DNA of 64,000 bases from positions 806,001 through 870,000 of the forward strand of contig NZ_QWGE01000001.1 in assembly GCF_003576375.1 (NCBI RefSeq). The letters are read 5' to 3'. The notes beneath the pieces are model-generated. The model did no database searches. It had not been told where the DNA came from and saw only the letters and a list, made by a program, of their open reading frames with translations. Shown here in pieces: positions 11,001 through 19,001 of the stretch. Numbering within the stretch: position 1 is the stretch's first letter; every line of letters begins with the position of its first letter. Both the position numbers and the translations under genes were made by a program. Origin of the DNA: Pontibacter oryzae. Its GTDB lineage: Bacteria; Bacteroidota; Bacteroidia; Cytophagales; Hymenobacteraceae.

Positions 11001-12086
11001 CGATTCGGCTACCATGCCTACCTCATCGTGGCTGTTAATGTTGATCGTTACATCAGTTGCTCCTACTTTAATGCGGTCCGCAGCTACTTTAAGCGTGGTC
11101 AGCGATGACGAAATCAGGTTGATGATGTAGAAGGCAAGTATGGTCATCAGCACCAGCAGCACAATCACCGTCCCGATCAATACTGTTAGGTATTGTTGCT
11201 TCTTACTGATGCCGGCCTGCACCTCTTCCGAGATCATGCGCAGCAGGTCACTTTCTACAGCCCGCAGGTCATCTATACTTGTGGTAAACTCATTGAATGT
11301 AACCGTAGGGTTGAAAGCAGCGAAGTTAACCTCCGGGCTTTGCTCTATGGCTTGCAGCACTGCTGCCACTTTCTTATAGTTATCGGAGGAGATTACTATT
11401 TGCAGATCCCGTGCCGACTCCTCTGAGGCAAAGCGGTTAAAATCAATGAGCGCGCGGTTATAAAAATTGTTCTGAGACCGGATCAGTGCATAGTCCTCAT
11501 AAGAGAAGCTTTTTTCCTGTATCACTTTCATTAACAGGCTTCGCATGCGCGCCAACTGTATTTTAGCCTCTACTAAACTCCGGAAACTGGTTAGTTGCTC
11601 GCTCAGTTGCACACTGCCAACCCCAATGGCATTGGCATCAATACGGTCCAGGAAAGCAAAACTCAACCCTGTGGAGTATTTTCTGAACTCCAGCACATCC
11701 AGTTTCTGGTCGTCAAGGTCATTTCTATACTTTATCAGGTCATCTAGAAGCGAAATATCCACAAATGCAGACTTGGTTTCCTCCAGATAAACTTTCAGGT
11801 TACGCACAGCGGCATCTGTCTGTGCCCTTTGCGCCTTTGCCTCGAGCAGTAAGGCACTATCGCCGTTAGCGGCAGCCAACATACGCGCCCTCTCCCGCTG
11901 AAAAGTATGAATTACGTCAGATATCTTTTCGGACTCCCGTAGCTGAACGGCTTCTTCCTTCAAGCGGCTATTCTCCTCTATTTCATACTGAATAGTGGTT
12001 GCTGCGAAGTATAACAGCGGAACCAGAAGTAGAATGAGCAGGACTAGTAGCTTGTCCCGAATTTTGAGGTTTCTTAAGAGCTTCAT
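8046..12086 (-). CDS. Large membrane hybrid histidine kinase (HAMP-GAF-coiled coil-HisKA-HATPase-3xREC)
   Basis: A 1346-residue membrane kinase. First membrane helix near residues 13-31, then an extracytoplasmic helical sensor of about 270 residues, a second helix near 300-325, HAMP, GAF (about 440-575), a long Glu/Gln-rich coiled coil (about 575-670), HisKA with HELRTPL (His near 680), HATPase, and three receiver domains beginning near 957, 1079 and 1223. First gene of a four-gene overlapping operon with cheR, cheB and a receiver-kinase. The stimulus is unknown. The Gln/Glu heptads of the coiled coil resemble methylation helices in composition only. A multi-step phosphorelay feeding the small receiver-kinase is plausible. 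Confidence 0.93.
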   Translation of the reverse strand: MKLLRNLKIRDKLLVLLILLLVPLLYFAATTIQYEIEENSRLKEEAVQLRESEKISDVIHTFQRERARMLAAANGDSALLLEAKAQRAQTDAAVRNLKVYLEETKSAFVDISLLDDLIKYRNDLDDQKLDVLEFRKYSTGLSFAFLDRIDANAIGVGSVQLSEQLTSFRSLVEAKIQLARMRSLLMKVIQEKSFSYEDYALIRSQNNFYNRALIDFNRFASEESARDLQIVISSDNYKKVAAVLQAIEQSPEVNFAAFNPTVTFNEFTTSIDDLRAVESDLLRMISEEVQAGISKKQQYLTVLIGTVIVLLVLMTILAFYIINLISSSLTTLKVAADRIKVGATDVTININSHDEVGMVAESFRGVLNKNVSLSKVAQAIGEGRYDVDVEVQSSEDVLSYAIKDMKDNLQRFTTENANRGWVLAGVSELNNLIAGESALEQVSEKVIAFMCNYTGSEAGIFYLLKDGHRLSPEASYGVQYSTSQLQAFEVGVGIVGQAVSERKTKLLQDVADTHLTLKTGLSESDPANIIILPLQFTDNTVGAIELCSRKQYTDLHQQFFQAATERVSVMVHTLKAHIQTQELLYETQNQAEELETQQEELRQLNAELKASEEELRVNQEELQEKNSELEEKAQLLEEQYEALRSKNNALEDARQAIELKINQVETVSKYKSDFLANMSHELRTPLNSILILSRLLADNNENTLSTKQIDHAQIIHRSGNDLLKLINEILDLSKIESGMIRLEVEEINVSDIQLEPVFSEMAKKKNIHFSQHIAPGTFDTFTSDRFRLEQILKNFIGNAIKFTNEGGEVELSIYPAHNHLKLKSESLKEHADVIAFTVKDNGIGIPKEKQDVVFEAFQQADSSTTRKYGGTGLGLTICKELATLLGGELQLESEVGVGSSFTLYLPRTPHPQAQPAPQQPKYEPAGLAQTSAPAPEEPKADTAMHMLQNINPTNKKDIRILIIEDDKGFSDILTDFATAKNFKVFKAYTGADGLRLAKTEQPDAILLDINLPDTTGWDVLREIREDKDLRHVNVHVMSAYDSEVTGEFLEHEEYLPKPVTLEMLNKAFTSIAGSTAKAIENILIVEDNEVENKAVAELLLVHGMRSTSAYNAEEAENVLAKQKVDCIILDLNLPGTNGYDFMKSMKAKAGLADIPIIIYSGKDLSEEEENRLKEFANTIIIKNEYSYLRLLDEVQLFLHKVNQKLPQGNDFKMKLHVPEEILKNRKVLVVDDDVRNVYSLSSLLELHGMEVVVAYDGREALEKLDSETGVDMVLMDIMMPEMDGIEAIKTIRKNIQFKRLPIIALTAKAMKEDKEKCIKAGASDYIPKPIDTDKLLTLMRVWLYEA

Positions 12087-12348
12087 GTAGCAGGGTGAAT
12101 ACTGGCTTAAATCGATTTACTTAATGCCTGATCCGCAATTTACGAAACCTGGCACAATAACCCGAATAAACCCCAACTGCAGCGCTCATACTTTAAGGCC
12201 CGGTGCAGAGGTTTCATACTCTCAGTGGCATTTCAGAAGGCATGGCAGCTACATGGCCCTTGGTTTAGAGACTAATCGTAAAAGCTGGCTTTACCGGCCT
12301 GGTTATTCTATTTAAACCACATACACCCGGGCTAATGTACCACTTTAG

Positions 12349-12555
12349 TTAGCAACACGACTTATTACCTTGAATTGGTGGACAAGGAATTGTTCCGTAT
12401 GAGCAATAAACACAGCAATCTCCTTCTTTTGGTTTCGAAACTGTTTTACAGCTCTCGCATTCGTAAAAGAATTGGCAAGCATTTGTTGGCATATCCTCTA
12501 TTTTCTTGTGCCCGCAGCTTGGGCAAGTGATTTCTGATTTTAGTTGTGCTTCCAT
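12349..12555 (-). CDS. GDCCVxC domain small zinc-ribbon protein (Cys form)
   Basis: A 68-residue protein with three Cys pairs: CPSC, CESC and the hallmark GDCCVYC, followed by the conserved CPP motif and a terminal Cys-Cys. It matches the GDCCVxC-domain (seleno)protein family. Some members carry selenocysteine after the MPT motif, but here that position is an ordinary TGC (NACQFFYEC). Probably a metal-binding protein; function unknown. No mercury-resistance or metal-transport gene lies beside it. Start ATG at 12555. Confidence 0.8.
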   Translation of the reverse strand: MEAQLKSEITCPSCGHKKIEDMPTNACQFFYECESCKTVSKPKEGDCCVYCSYGTIPCPPIQGNKSCC

Positions 12556-12867
12556 TAGCTTTTTATCTTGTTCGTTACACTTTAACCCTTTGGATTAACT
12601 GCCTGCTCAAGTTCTGTTTCACTGGGCTCGACTGTGTCATACCTCACGGTTGTGTTTCCGTGTGCATATATGGCACTAACCAGCTGGGTATGACGGCCAT
12701 TTTACTTGCTTGAGCAAAACAAGCATAATACAGTAGACACCAACTGTTAAAACTGTAAGTAAACTGGCGCACTTTTATTTTTTATGAGATTTCGGCTATG
12801 CGCTGCAACCAGTTACTGGAAACCTATAAAGCAAACCCCGCAGCATTGTCTAAAAAGGGCGGCGCGG
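12556..12867. other. Intergenic, 312 bp, no gene seen
   Basis: Between two minus-strand genes. It contains no convincing ORF, RNA gene or terminator hairpin. It is AT-rich with no clear repeat. Confidence 0.5.
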
Positions 12868-13653
12868 CTAATAGTTATTATCAGACGCTGGCTTCTTCAG
12901 TGTGATTCCGAATTTGCACCATAGTTCTTTTTCAAAGTCAGTTTCGTTTTTCAGCTCTCTTTTCGTTACCGCAGCTTTTTCCTTTCTTATAAACGTGTTC
13001 CCTGAAATTGATATCCGCCCGTTTTCGGTTGGGAGGGATATCAATCTTTTTTTCATAAAGTGTGAGTTCGGATCCGATTGATGATAGGTACACATCTCCG
13101 CATACTCTTCCAACTCCCGTTCTACGTTTTTAAAGATAAATTCTGGTGTTGCTTTTCCGTGCTCAAGTTTACTTACACGCAAATAGCCGCCTTCAAACTT
13201 ATCTATTATATAACTTCCTCTTTCGTCCTTTTGAGTTTTATTGAATTGGATTTGCAAAGGCTCAAAAACGAATTCACCGAACCCGACATCTGTTAAATAT
13301 TCGCTAGTGCCTATTTTCACGATGATTGCCAAGTGATCAAACTCAGGGCTATACTCATTATCTTTCTCAAATACTCTTGCGGATACCCGTTTGGCATCGA
13401 AGCCCAATGAGAGCAGAAGTTCATAAAACAGCCCATTCAGCTCGTAACAGAAACCGCCACGGTTGTTCTCCACTATTTTCTCATAAAACCGCTCTACGCT
13501 TAGCTCTATCGGGATTTGATAATGAATATCTAAATTCTCAAATGGAATGTTTAAAAGATGATTCCTCTGCAATTTTTTCAGTAAACACAGGTTAGGTTTT
13601 AAGTCTCCTGCATACTTAATTCTGCTAAGGTATTTTTCCCGATTAAATCTCAT
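12868..13653 (-). CDS. Arylamine N-acetyltransferase
   Basis: Transfers an acetyl group from acetyl-CoA to arylamines and hydrazines. The 261 residues fit the family. The catalytic triad is visible: Cys69 in RGGFCYELN, His107 in FDHLAI and Asp122 in YLTDVGFGE. The N-terminal motif LLNIPFENLDIH is also typical. Single gene in an AT-richer stretch, with codon use more A/T-biased than the shikimate or gltBD genes. It may be part of an acquired accessory block (inference). Start ATG at 13653. Confidence 0.92.
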   Translation of the reverse strand: MRFNREKYLSRIKYAGDLKPNLCLLKKLQRNHLLNIPFENLDIHYQIPIELSVERFYEKIVENNRGGFCYELNGLFYELLLSLGFDAKRVSARVFEKDNEYSPEFDHLAIIVKIGTSEYLTDVGFGEFVFEPLQIQFNKTQKDERGSYIIDKFEGGYLRVSKLEHGKATPEFIFKNVERELEEYAEMCTYHQSDPNSHFMKKRLISLPTENGRISISGNTFIRKEKAAVTKRELKNETDFEKELWCKFGITLKKPASDNNY

Positions 13654-13791
13654 TATTTTTCAGTTATGATAATGTTTAATCATCGCTGTGCTTTTGTGAT
13701 TACACCTAACATTCTGGCTAATAAAGGTTTAACACAAATCAGGTTCTTATGTGCAAATAGCTTTGTGTTATACTTTTATGACATTTTATTT

Positions 13792-14439
13792 TTACTGCTT
13801 TTGCAGCTTAGCCACTTCGATGGATATGAATTTCGGTAAATAACTTGGCGTACAGTTTTTGGCAACAACTTCATCCTTATACAATCCGGTTCTCTCCCCA
13901 ATAAGAATACATCTGTTGCGATACTCTTCTTGCCACTTTCCTATTTGGCCCGCTGTGTAATTCATTGCCCATTGCACTTCAGGCTCCTCTTTTAATAGGT
14001 TGTCCTCAATCGAAGTCAACAAATACTCTGTGTTGGAATGGTTCGTATTTCCCATCCATCTTAACCGTGCCTGGTAATACCAAAATAACCTTCGCTGTAA
14101 GGGCGAAGCACTTTTCTCCCAGGACTCCATCAATGCGATAGTCTTTTTATCCTTCGAAAGCTGATTGGCCATCATCCAATCAATTAACTGGTTTCGTTCT
14201 TCTGCCTCATGATTTTGGATATCATTGCAGAGTTCGTCAATAGCCTCTTGGTTAAGAAGCTTTTTATCCATTATCAGAATTGCCAATTGGCGTGGGTAAA
14301 ATTTGCCGATTGACCAAAGTTGCATTGCCAACGCGTGATCTTTTTTAATCTCCTTTGCGATGTTCCGAAGATCTCCAAGTTTGGTTGTTCCTTGCAAAAT
14401 TTGAGCATAGATGGCCTTGGCTTGTAATGAAAGTGTCAT
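13792..14439 (-). CDS. DNA alkylation repair protein, AlkD-like HEAT-repeat family
   Basis: A 215-residue all-helical protein of the bacterial DNA alkylation repair family, which removes alkylated bases. Recognised from the overall pattern: an N-terminal LRNIAKEIKKDHALAMQLW segment, repeated helix pairs with PRQLAILI, and the C-terminal VAKNCTPSYLPKFI signature common in Bacteroidota members. I could not map catalytic residues with certainty. Shorter than classical AlkD (about 230-240). Sits in the AT-rich accessory block between the acetyltransferase and a hydrolase, each apparently transcribed singly. Confidence 0.75.
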   Translation of the reverse strand: MTLSLQAKAIYAQILQGTTKLGDLRNIAKEIKKDHALAMQLWSIGKFYPRQLAILIMDKKLLNQEAIDELCNDIQNHEAEERNQLIDWMMANQLSKDKKTIALMESWEKSASPLQRRLFWYYQARLRWMGNTNHSNTEYLLTSIEDNLLKEEPEVQWAMNYTAGQIGKWQEEYRNRCILIGERTGLYKDEVVAKNCTPSYLPKFISIEVAKLQKQ

Positions 14440-14516
14440 GTCAAGTGTTTCTGTTATTCAGTTATTTACAACGCATTAGTCTAAGAACTCTATACTATTT
14501 CTTGGCATTTGTTAAG

Positions 14517-15524
14517 CTAATATTTTTTTTCGTTTAACCACGCTTTCCAACCAAGTGCTACCTGATCCCAGCCAAATTTCTCATAATCGACTTTCCCGTC
14601 CTTATCAAAGCCGAAGTAGTTATGCTCAACCCCGATATAGGGTATAAATGTAAAGTTACTTTTTCCTTTTTTGATAGCTTCCAGTCTCAGATAGTCGTTA
14701 AAGGCCACGCCATGGTCTCTAGTCCCGTAGGTAATGAGCACAGGTATCTTTAGCTTCATGAGGTTGTCCATCGGGGGCAGGGAGAAAGTATAGGTAGTTT
14801 TATAGGAGTCTCCACCCTCGGAAACTGTACTTGTCGAATTATGTACAATGGTTTCCCAGTGCCTGAATGCCTCTTCTGATTTGGTGCCGGCAGAGTCATC
14901 GTAGGCTCTGGCCTGAGAAATCATGGAAGCCATCCGCCCCATCGGGTTACCGCCAGAGTAAATTAAGTGCGTAACAGCCTTGCACTCTGCAGCAAGCTTT
15001 GCCGCTACGGTTGAGCCTGCTGAATGGCCCGCTACTATTAGTTTACCATTTTGTACCCACTCCTGCTTCTCCAGGTACTTAAGTGCTGCTTGAGCCCGGC
15101 GGACATAATAGTCTACATTATCTCTGGAATAGAATTCGGAAGGAGGTATACCTGTTTCTGGGTCAGCATATGCACCATTCTTTAGGTCTTTGCGATATGC
15201 GATCAATGGCACGTAGGGCTTGCTGATGATGACCAGGTGAAAATCTGACAACAGGCTATCCGGTTTAAACGGGAAGACCATATATGGTTTACCATCGTCG
15301 TTAAGTAGGATGAGAGGGCGCGCCTGTGAGCCTTGGTCGAAAAGAAAAATAGGCTTGGCCTTGTATTCACCCCCCTTTTCAGACATAACCAAAATGTCTA
15401 CGGGGTCTTGCTTATAGTTTATCTGCAAGTGCCTATAGCCAAAATCTTCTGGCTTCTTGTTTTGGGCAGTTAGCTTGAGGACAACAACTACAACTAGGAG
15501 AAGCGATAAGGCAGCTTTCTCCAC
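14517..15524 (-). CDS. Exported alpha/beta hydrolase
   Basis: A 335-residue hydrolase with an N-terminal hydrophobic segment ending in LTAQ that looks like a signal peptide. The nucleophile elbow VAGHSAGS places Ser168. The acid is probably in TYGTRDHG and the His in VEHNYFG. An oxyanion-type stretch (VIISKPYVPLIAY) precedes. The family includes peptidases and esterases, and the substrate cannot be read from sequence. Start is GTG at 15524, with no in-frame ATG nearby that keeps the signal peptide. A GNAT gene lies 12 bases upstream, so the two are probably co-transcribed. Confidence 0.8.
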   Translation of the reverse strand: MEKAALSLLLVVVVVLKLTAQNKKPEDFGYRHLQINYKQDPVDILVMSEKGGEYKAKPIFLFDQGSQARPLILLNDDGKPYMVFPFKPDSLLSDFHLVIISKPYVPLIAYRKDLKNGAYADPETGIPPSEFYSRDNVDYYVRRAQAALKYLEKQEWVQNGKLIVAGHSAGSTVAAKLAAECKAVTHLIYSGGNPMGRMASMISQARAYDDSAGTKSEEAFRHWETIVHNSTSTVSEGGDSYKTTYTFSLPPMDNLMKLKIPVLITYGTRDHGVAFNDYLRLEAIKKGKSNFTFIPYIGVEHNYFGFDKDGKVDYEKFGWDQVALGWKAWLNEKKY

Positions 15525-15536
15525 TTTTAAGTACGC

Positions 15537-16088
15537 TTATATGGTACTTTGTGCTGAGCGTGTTTGCTGTTGCCACTCGTTTTCCAGAATGGAGTAAAAA
15601 TCAACACTAATCTTTTCTCCATCTTTGATTTCACATTCTCTCATTGTTCCCTCATACTTAAAATTCACTTTCTCTAATGCCGCTTTGCATTTTGTATTGT
15701 CGCTCACTACAAAACCTTCTATACGATTTAAATTTAATGCAGTGAAGCCTTGCTCAAATAGCTTAGGCATTACCTCTTTTAGAATTCCCTTTCCCCAACA
15801 CTCTTTTAATAACCAGAGCCCAATTTCAGCCTTCCGATGTTGCTTATCCAAACCGTTGAACCCCCCAGCGCCACAAAACCGATTATCTAACTTGTCATAA
15901 ATTCCCCACCAAATTCCAGTTCCTTCTTTTTTCAGGGTGCGGTACCACTCCATTTGCTCTTCAGTTTCTTCTAATGTAGAGAAATGCACATCGTAAAACC
16001 TTGTTATTTCTGGGTTAGATAAGCCTCTATGAATGTTTTCTATGTCAGAAGGTTCAATCTCTTTTAGTAAGTAGTTTTCTGTCTCCAA
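15537..16088 (-). CDS. GNAT-family N-acetyltransferase (RimJ/RimL type)
   Basis: Acetyl-CoA-dependent acetyltransferase, 183 residues. RimJ/RimL-like features are the N-terminal LKEIEPSDIENIHRGLSNPE, the middle strand GAGGFNGLDKQHRKAEIGLWL, the acetyl-CoA loop WGKGILKEVM, and the C-terminal LNRIEGFVVSDNTKCKAALEKVNF. The substrate is unknown (amine, peptide or antibiotic). The start appears to be TTG at 16088, since no in-frame ATG precedes the first conserved residues. Precedes the hydrolase on the minus strand in the AT-rich accessory block. Confidence 0.85.
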   Translation of the reverse strand: METENYLLKEIEPSDIENIHRGLSNPEITRFYDVHFSTLEETEEQMEWYRTLKKEGTGIWWGIYDKLDNRFCGAGGFNGLDKQHRKAEIGLWLLKECWGKGILKEVMPKLFEQGFTALNLNRIEGFVVSDNTKCKAALEKVNFKYEGTMRECEIKDGEKISVDFYSILENEWQQQTRSAQSTI

Positions 16089-16358
16089 TTTTCGATCTAT
16101 TTACAAATGCTTTATAACTACCAGGTAAACCACTACCTTCATTTGTCTGCACTGTTTGCGTGATTACTACAGGTTGGTTTTACACGCTTAATGCTGTAAA
16201 ATCTAATGGTGCATATGTGTTTGCATATCCTTTGGCTAATATAAGTGTTTGTTATACATAATTCAACGAGCTGATAATCTTGCTTATGCAATAAGTATAG
16301 ATACTTTCAGCATAGATCAAATAGGCAGCCCAGCGGCTTTGGATATGGTTAAAATAAA
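16089..16358. other. Intergenic, AT-rich, no gene seen
   Basis: Lies between the GNAT gene and the EF-hand gene terminator. No ORF with coding character. It contains one copy of the AAGTATA heptamer at 16293. Confidence 0.4.
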
Positions 16359-16384
16359 CAAATCCCCGATAACTCGGGGATTTG
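16359..16384 (-). terminator. Terminator of the EF-hand gene
   Basis: A perfect 11-bp inverted repeat (16359-16369 and 16374-16384) with a 4-nt loop. On the minus strand it is followed by a T-rich tract, as expected after the gene ending at 16411. Confidence 0.85.
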
Positions 16385-16410
16385 TAGTATGAAAGGGTCA
16401 TCTTGTTTAG

Positions 16411-16716
16411 CTATTGCCTTGGCCTGTTTCCTCGTGGCCCAGATGCGTTTTTAAGTTCACTTTCCGTGATATACCCGTCATTGTTCGCATCTAGTTTAGA
16501 GAAATCGTTTGCCAATGGTCCCTTTATTTCGCTTTTAGCCAGCTTACCGTCTTTGTTAGCGTCCATCTCGGCTAGCAGCTGTGCGTAGGTGGGTGGCCCT
16601 CCACGCTCGCCGGCTGGGCGCTGGTTTGTAGTACTTGTTTGGTTTTGTTGCGTTGCGCACGCCACCGCCGTCATAGCGATTGCCCCGAAGGCAATAGTTT
16701 TTACTAATTTTTTCAT
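16411..16716 (-). CDS. EF-hand calcium-binding lipoprotein
   Basis: A 101-residue exported protein. The signal peptide ends in a lipobox-like AVAC at about residue 20. Two EF-hand loops follow: DANKDGKLAKSE and DANNDGYITESE, each with Asp/Asn at positions 1, 3 and 5 and Glu at 12. A Pro/Arg/Gly-rich tail ends the protein. Probably a periplasmic or outer-membrane-attached calcium binder. It lies 59 bases after an exported protein of unknown function and may belong to the YHYH operon. A good terminator follows. Confidence 0.88.
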   Translation of the reverse strand: MKKLVKTIAFGAIAMTAVACATQQNQTSTTNQRPAGERGGPPTYAQLLAEMDANKDGKLAKSEIKGPLANDFSKLDANNDGYITESELKNASGPRGNRPRQ

Positions 16717-16775
16717 CTTGTATTCTCTTCTATTTTATTGATTGACATATTGTGCCACAGCATCCATCCCTTTGG

Positions 16776-17426
16776 CTAAACTTTCGCTATACCTGCAGTG
16801 GCTATACTTATACTTTTTACACACGCAAGGTATAACCCAAGCATTAGCATAAGGGCTATTCCTGGCACAAGCAGCCAGGTAAGCGAGGTTGCTCTATCAG
16901 ATGTTTTTACCAGCTCGATTTGATTTCCTTCCAATGCCAGGTGGGCTTGGTAGTTGTTTTCCTCGCTGAGAATAAACTGCTTCCTACCCAACTCGTTTTT
17001 AACCACACTGAATACTACCTGGCTGTGGTGAATATCCTGGAAACCAGCATTCTTCACATATACCTCGCTTACGTCGGCAGGCACTCCAGAAAGCTTGAAG
17101 GCAACAGTGGTAGCGTGCCCCAGCTTTACCAGGCCATTGCCTAGCGCAACTTCTCTCCCGTTTATATTCAGGGAAACTTTATCTTTCAGGTGCTTGATCA
17201 CCAACTTGTTAAATTCCTCTGGCGAGGTGTAGGAATCTTCTCCGTAGGTATACCTTACCTCCTGCTGGAAAGCCGTTAACGAAGCATTTAGCACGAGCAT
17301 CCAATTACCTGGCTGCTGCTCTACAAGCGTAAAGGTGGATAAGTCAGGCTGGTGGGCATGCGCCGCCATAGCGGTTAACCATACAAAGGCAGCAAGTATA
17401 GATTTTAGTGTCTTTTTCATAAGCAT
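16776..17426 (-). CDS. Exported protein with C-terminal membrane anchor, unknown function
   Basis: Not recognised. 216 residues: signal peptide ending in AAHAH, an Ig-like beta-rich middle with no cysteines, and one hydrophobic helix near residues 184-205 (LLVPGIALMLMLGLYLA) close to the C-terminus. It is therefore likely a periplasmic domain anchored by its tail. The mature N-terminus starting with His is reminiscent of copper-site proteins such as CopC, but this is only a visual analogy. It starts 2 bases after the stop of the YHYH gene, so the two are probably made together. The ATG at 17420 is an alternative start with a more typical signal peptide. Confidence 0.8.
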   Translation of the reverse strand: MLMKKTLKSILAAFVWLTAMAAHAHQPDLSTFTLVEQQPGNWMLVLNASLTAFQQEVRYTYGEDSYTSPEEFNKLVIKHLKDKVSLNINGREVALGNGLVKLGHATTVAFKLSGVPADVSEVYVKNAGFQDIHHSQVVFSVVKNELGRKQFILSEENNYQAHLALEGNQIELVKTSDRATSLTWLLVPGIALMLMLGLYLACVKSISIATAGIAKV

Positions 17427-17428
17427 GG

Positions 17429-18388
17429 TTAGATTACATAAGCACCGGAAAGGCAGTTGATAAAGTTGTTTGCACCAGGGGCGTCTACATGGTAGTGGTA
17501 CCCTCTGATGTCGTCGGAATGGCCGCGGCAGGCATCCAGGTCATCTGGTTCGGTACCGTCTTCGTTCAGCTGCCCGTAAATCCCATGCCCGTCTGCGGCA
17601 TACCCTATCATAGCGGCATGTCCGTCGGTCTGGCTTACTTTGGCCGAAACGCCTGTGGCTGCATGGTAGTGATACCCTTGGTGCACGTTAATATGGCCAC
17701 CGGCATCGTCGAACGGAGCCAGCGTATACGCTCTCAAAATGTTGTCAACGGGCGCTGGTGCCGAGAACTCTACGCCATTAAGGGCAATTCCTCGAATGGT
17801 CGGCCCGGAACTTCTAGGCCCCATGCCTGCAAAACTTGCCGGGGACTTTTGTAGAACGGGTGTTTTGGGGATCAGCCAGGTGCGCTCAATACTGGTAATA
17901 TACTCCGGAACACACTCAACGCAGTAGTTTTTGTATTCCTCGCCCACATTTGGGTTGGCAGCATTTATACAGTCTTCTTCTGTGTTTGTCACGTAGATGT
18001 CCCCGTTGGCATCATACATCATCCAAGTGTTATCATTGTAGAAGGAGGCCAGATTTTTGATGAAAGCGCCGTCCACATCATATACTTGCCCGTTCTCCAG
18101 CCAAATGCCGCCGGCATCTTTCCCATCGGCAATATTATCAGGGCACCAAGGGCCCATGGCATGGTCGGAAGGGGTGCTTGCCACAATTTGATAACAGTCG
18201 GTTACTGTACCGTCCGAAAGGGTGCAGGGTACGGTGGTAACAGAGGTACCCTCCAGAAACAGCGAGGGATTCACGTCTACCACAGTTCCTGCCTCAGCAC
18301 CTGGTTCTACTTCTTCTTTGCAGCTGTTTGATGAGACCATTACAGCTACAGCCAAAAGAGGGGCGATTTGTAGTTTGAGCTTCTTCAT
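17429..18388 (-). CDS. YHYH-family lipoprotein (copy 1)
   Basis: A 319-residue lipoprotein, lipobox Ser-Asn-Ser-Cys with Cys23. The C-terminal half carries the family motifs: HQGYHYH, an internal HGIYGQ segment, a DACRGHSDD stretch, and RGYHYHVDAPG near the end. His and Tyr clusters suggest metal binding, but the family has no established biochemical role that I can name. Several Cys in the N-terminal half may form disulfides. It is the first gene after the sigma-factor operon terminator, and a CGTCTAA element sits 20-25 bases upstream of the start. A divergent second copy lies at 25762-26526. Confidence 0.87.
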   Translation of the reverse strand: MKKLKLQIAPLLAVAVMVSSNSCKEEVEPGAEAGTVVDVNPSLFLEGTSVTTVPCTLSDGTVTDCYQIVASTPSDHAMGPWCPDNIADGKDAGGIWLENGQVYDVDGAFIKNLASFYNDNTWMMYDANGDIYVTNTEEDCINAANPNVGEEYKNYCVECVPEYITSIERTWLIPKTPVLQKSPASFAGMGPRSSGPTIRGIALNGVEFSAPAPVDNILRAYTLAPFDDAGGHINVHQGYHYHAATGVSAKVSQTDGHAAMIGYAADGHGIYGQLNEDGTEPDDLDACRGHSDDIRGYHYHVDAPGANNFINCLSGAYVI

Positions 18389-18406
18389 GTCTGTATGTTT
18401 AAAGCA

Positions 18407-18413
18407 TTAGACG
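18407..18413 (-). promoter_or_regulatory. Possible ECF -10 element before the YHYH gene
   Basis: On the minus strand this reads CGTCTAA, the classical ECF sigma -10 shape, just upstream of the YHYH start. The -35 side (GAGGGATT region) is weak and I found no clear match upstream of the sigma gene, so this is tentative. Confidence 0.3.
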
Positions 18414-18460
18414 CACTCATTCAACCAATCCCTCGCAGAGCCGTTATTTTTTTGTTAAGG

Positions 18461-18488
18461 CAAAAAAAATCCTCCAGTTACGGAGGAT
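18461..18488 (-). terminator. Terminator of the sigma/Spy-like operon
   Basis: A 7-bp inverted repeat (18469-18475 and 18482-18488) with a 6-nt loop. On the minus strand an eight-T tract follows it. It separates the sigma operon from the YHYH genes. Confidence 0.85.
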
Positions 18489-18530
18489 AGGGCGTGAGTA
18501 AAGAAATATGTACTCTGGCAGTAGTTGGTA

Positions 18531-19001
18531 CTATCTGGGCGCGCGCGCGGGATTTCCTGGCCTGCCAGGCGAATTGGTCAAAGCTGGCACAATGCGGAGG
18601 ATTACCTCATCAAAAGACTCCAGTTGCTCTTCTGTGCAAATACTTTTTAGCGACTCGAAGTGGGCGTATGTTACTGTGATCTTTTCCTCTTCCAGCTGCA
18701 ATATCTCCTGGAGTAGCGCTGTTTTGTTTCTATCTGCGTTGCTAGTGATTAGTTGTGAAAACAGGGACTCGATATATGCTCTCTGCTGCCTTTCGAGGCT
18801 GTCGATGGTTTCTCGGTGGTCTTCGGCCAGTTCAAAGAAAATAGCTTTTTGCGCCTCTGTAAGGTTTAGCTTCAGGCTGATTTCCTCTTTCATATCTTTT
18901 TGCGGCATCGGTACTTTGGGCCTAAATACAAATAGGCCTACCAGCGCAAGATTTATCGCCAGCAGTACATAAAATCCGATTTTATACTTGCTATTACTCA
19001 T
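18531..19001 (-). CDS. Spy/CnrX-like periplasmic metal-sensor family protein
   Basis: 156 residues: one N-terminal membrane helix (about residues 8-26), then a helical periplasmic domain. The LNLTEAQKAIFFELAEDHRETIDSL region followed by a second long helix resembles the Spy/CpxP/CnrX/ZraP fold with its LTxxQ motif. Family members sense metals or chaperone proteins in the envelope. It is the third gene after an ECF sigma factor and a small membrane protein, with overlapping ends (8 bases). That is the order expected of a CnrH-CnrY-CnrX-like surface signalling unit, but assigning that role is inference. It has no Met- or His-rich tail; the C-terminus is Pro/Arg-rich. Confidence 0.75.
   Translation of the reverse strand: MSNSKYKIGFYVLLAINLALVGLFVFRPKVPMPQKDMKEEISLKLNLTEAQKAIFFELAEDHRETIDSLERQQRAYIESLFSQLITSNADRNKTALLQEILQLEEEKITVTYAHFESLKSICTEEQLESFDEVILRIVPALTNSPGRPGNPARAPR

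Noticed and set aside
12124..12315. 63-codon open frame upstream of the hybrid kinase
   Set aside because: No similarity, no ribosome site and poor codon character; treated as leader or intergenic DNA.
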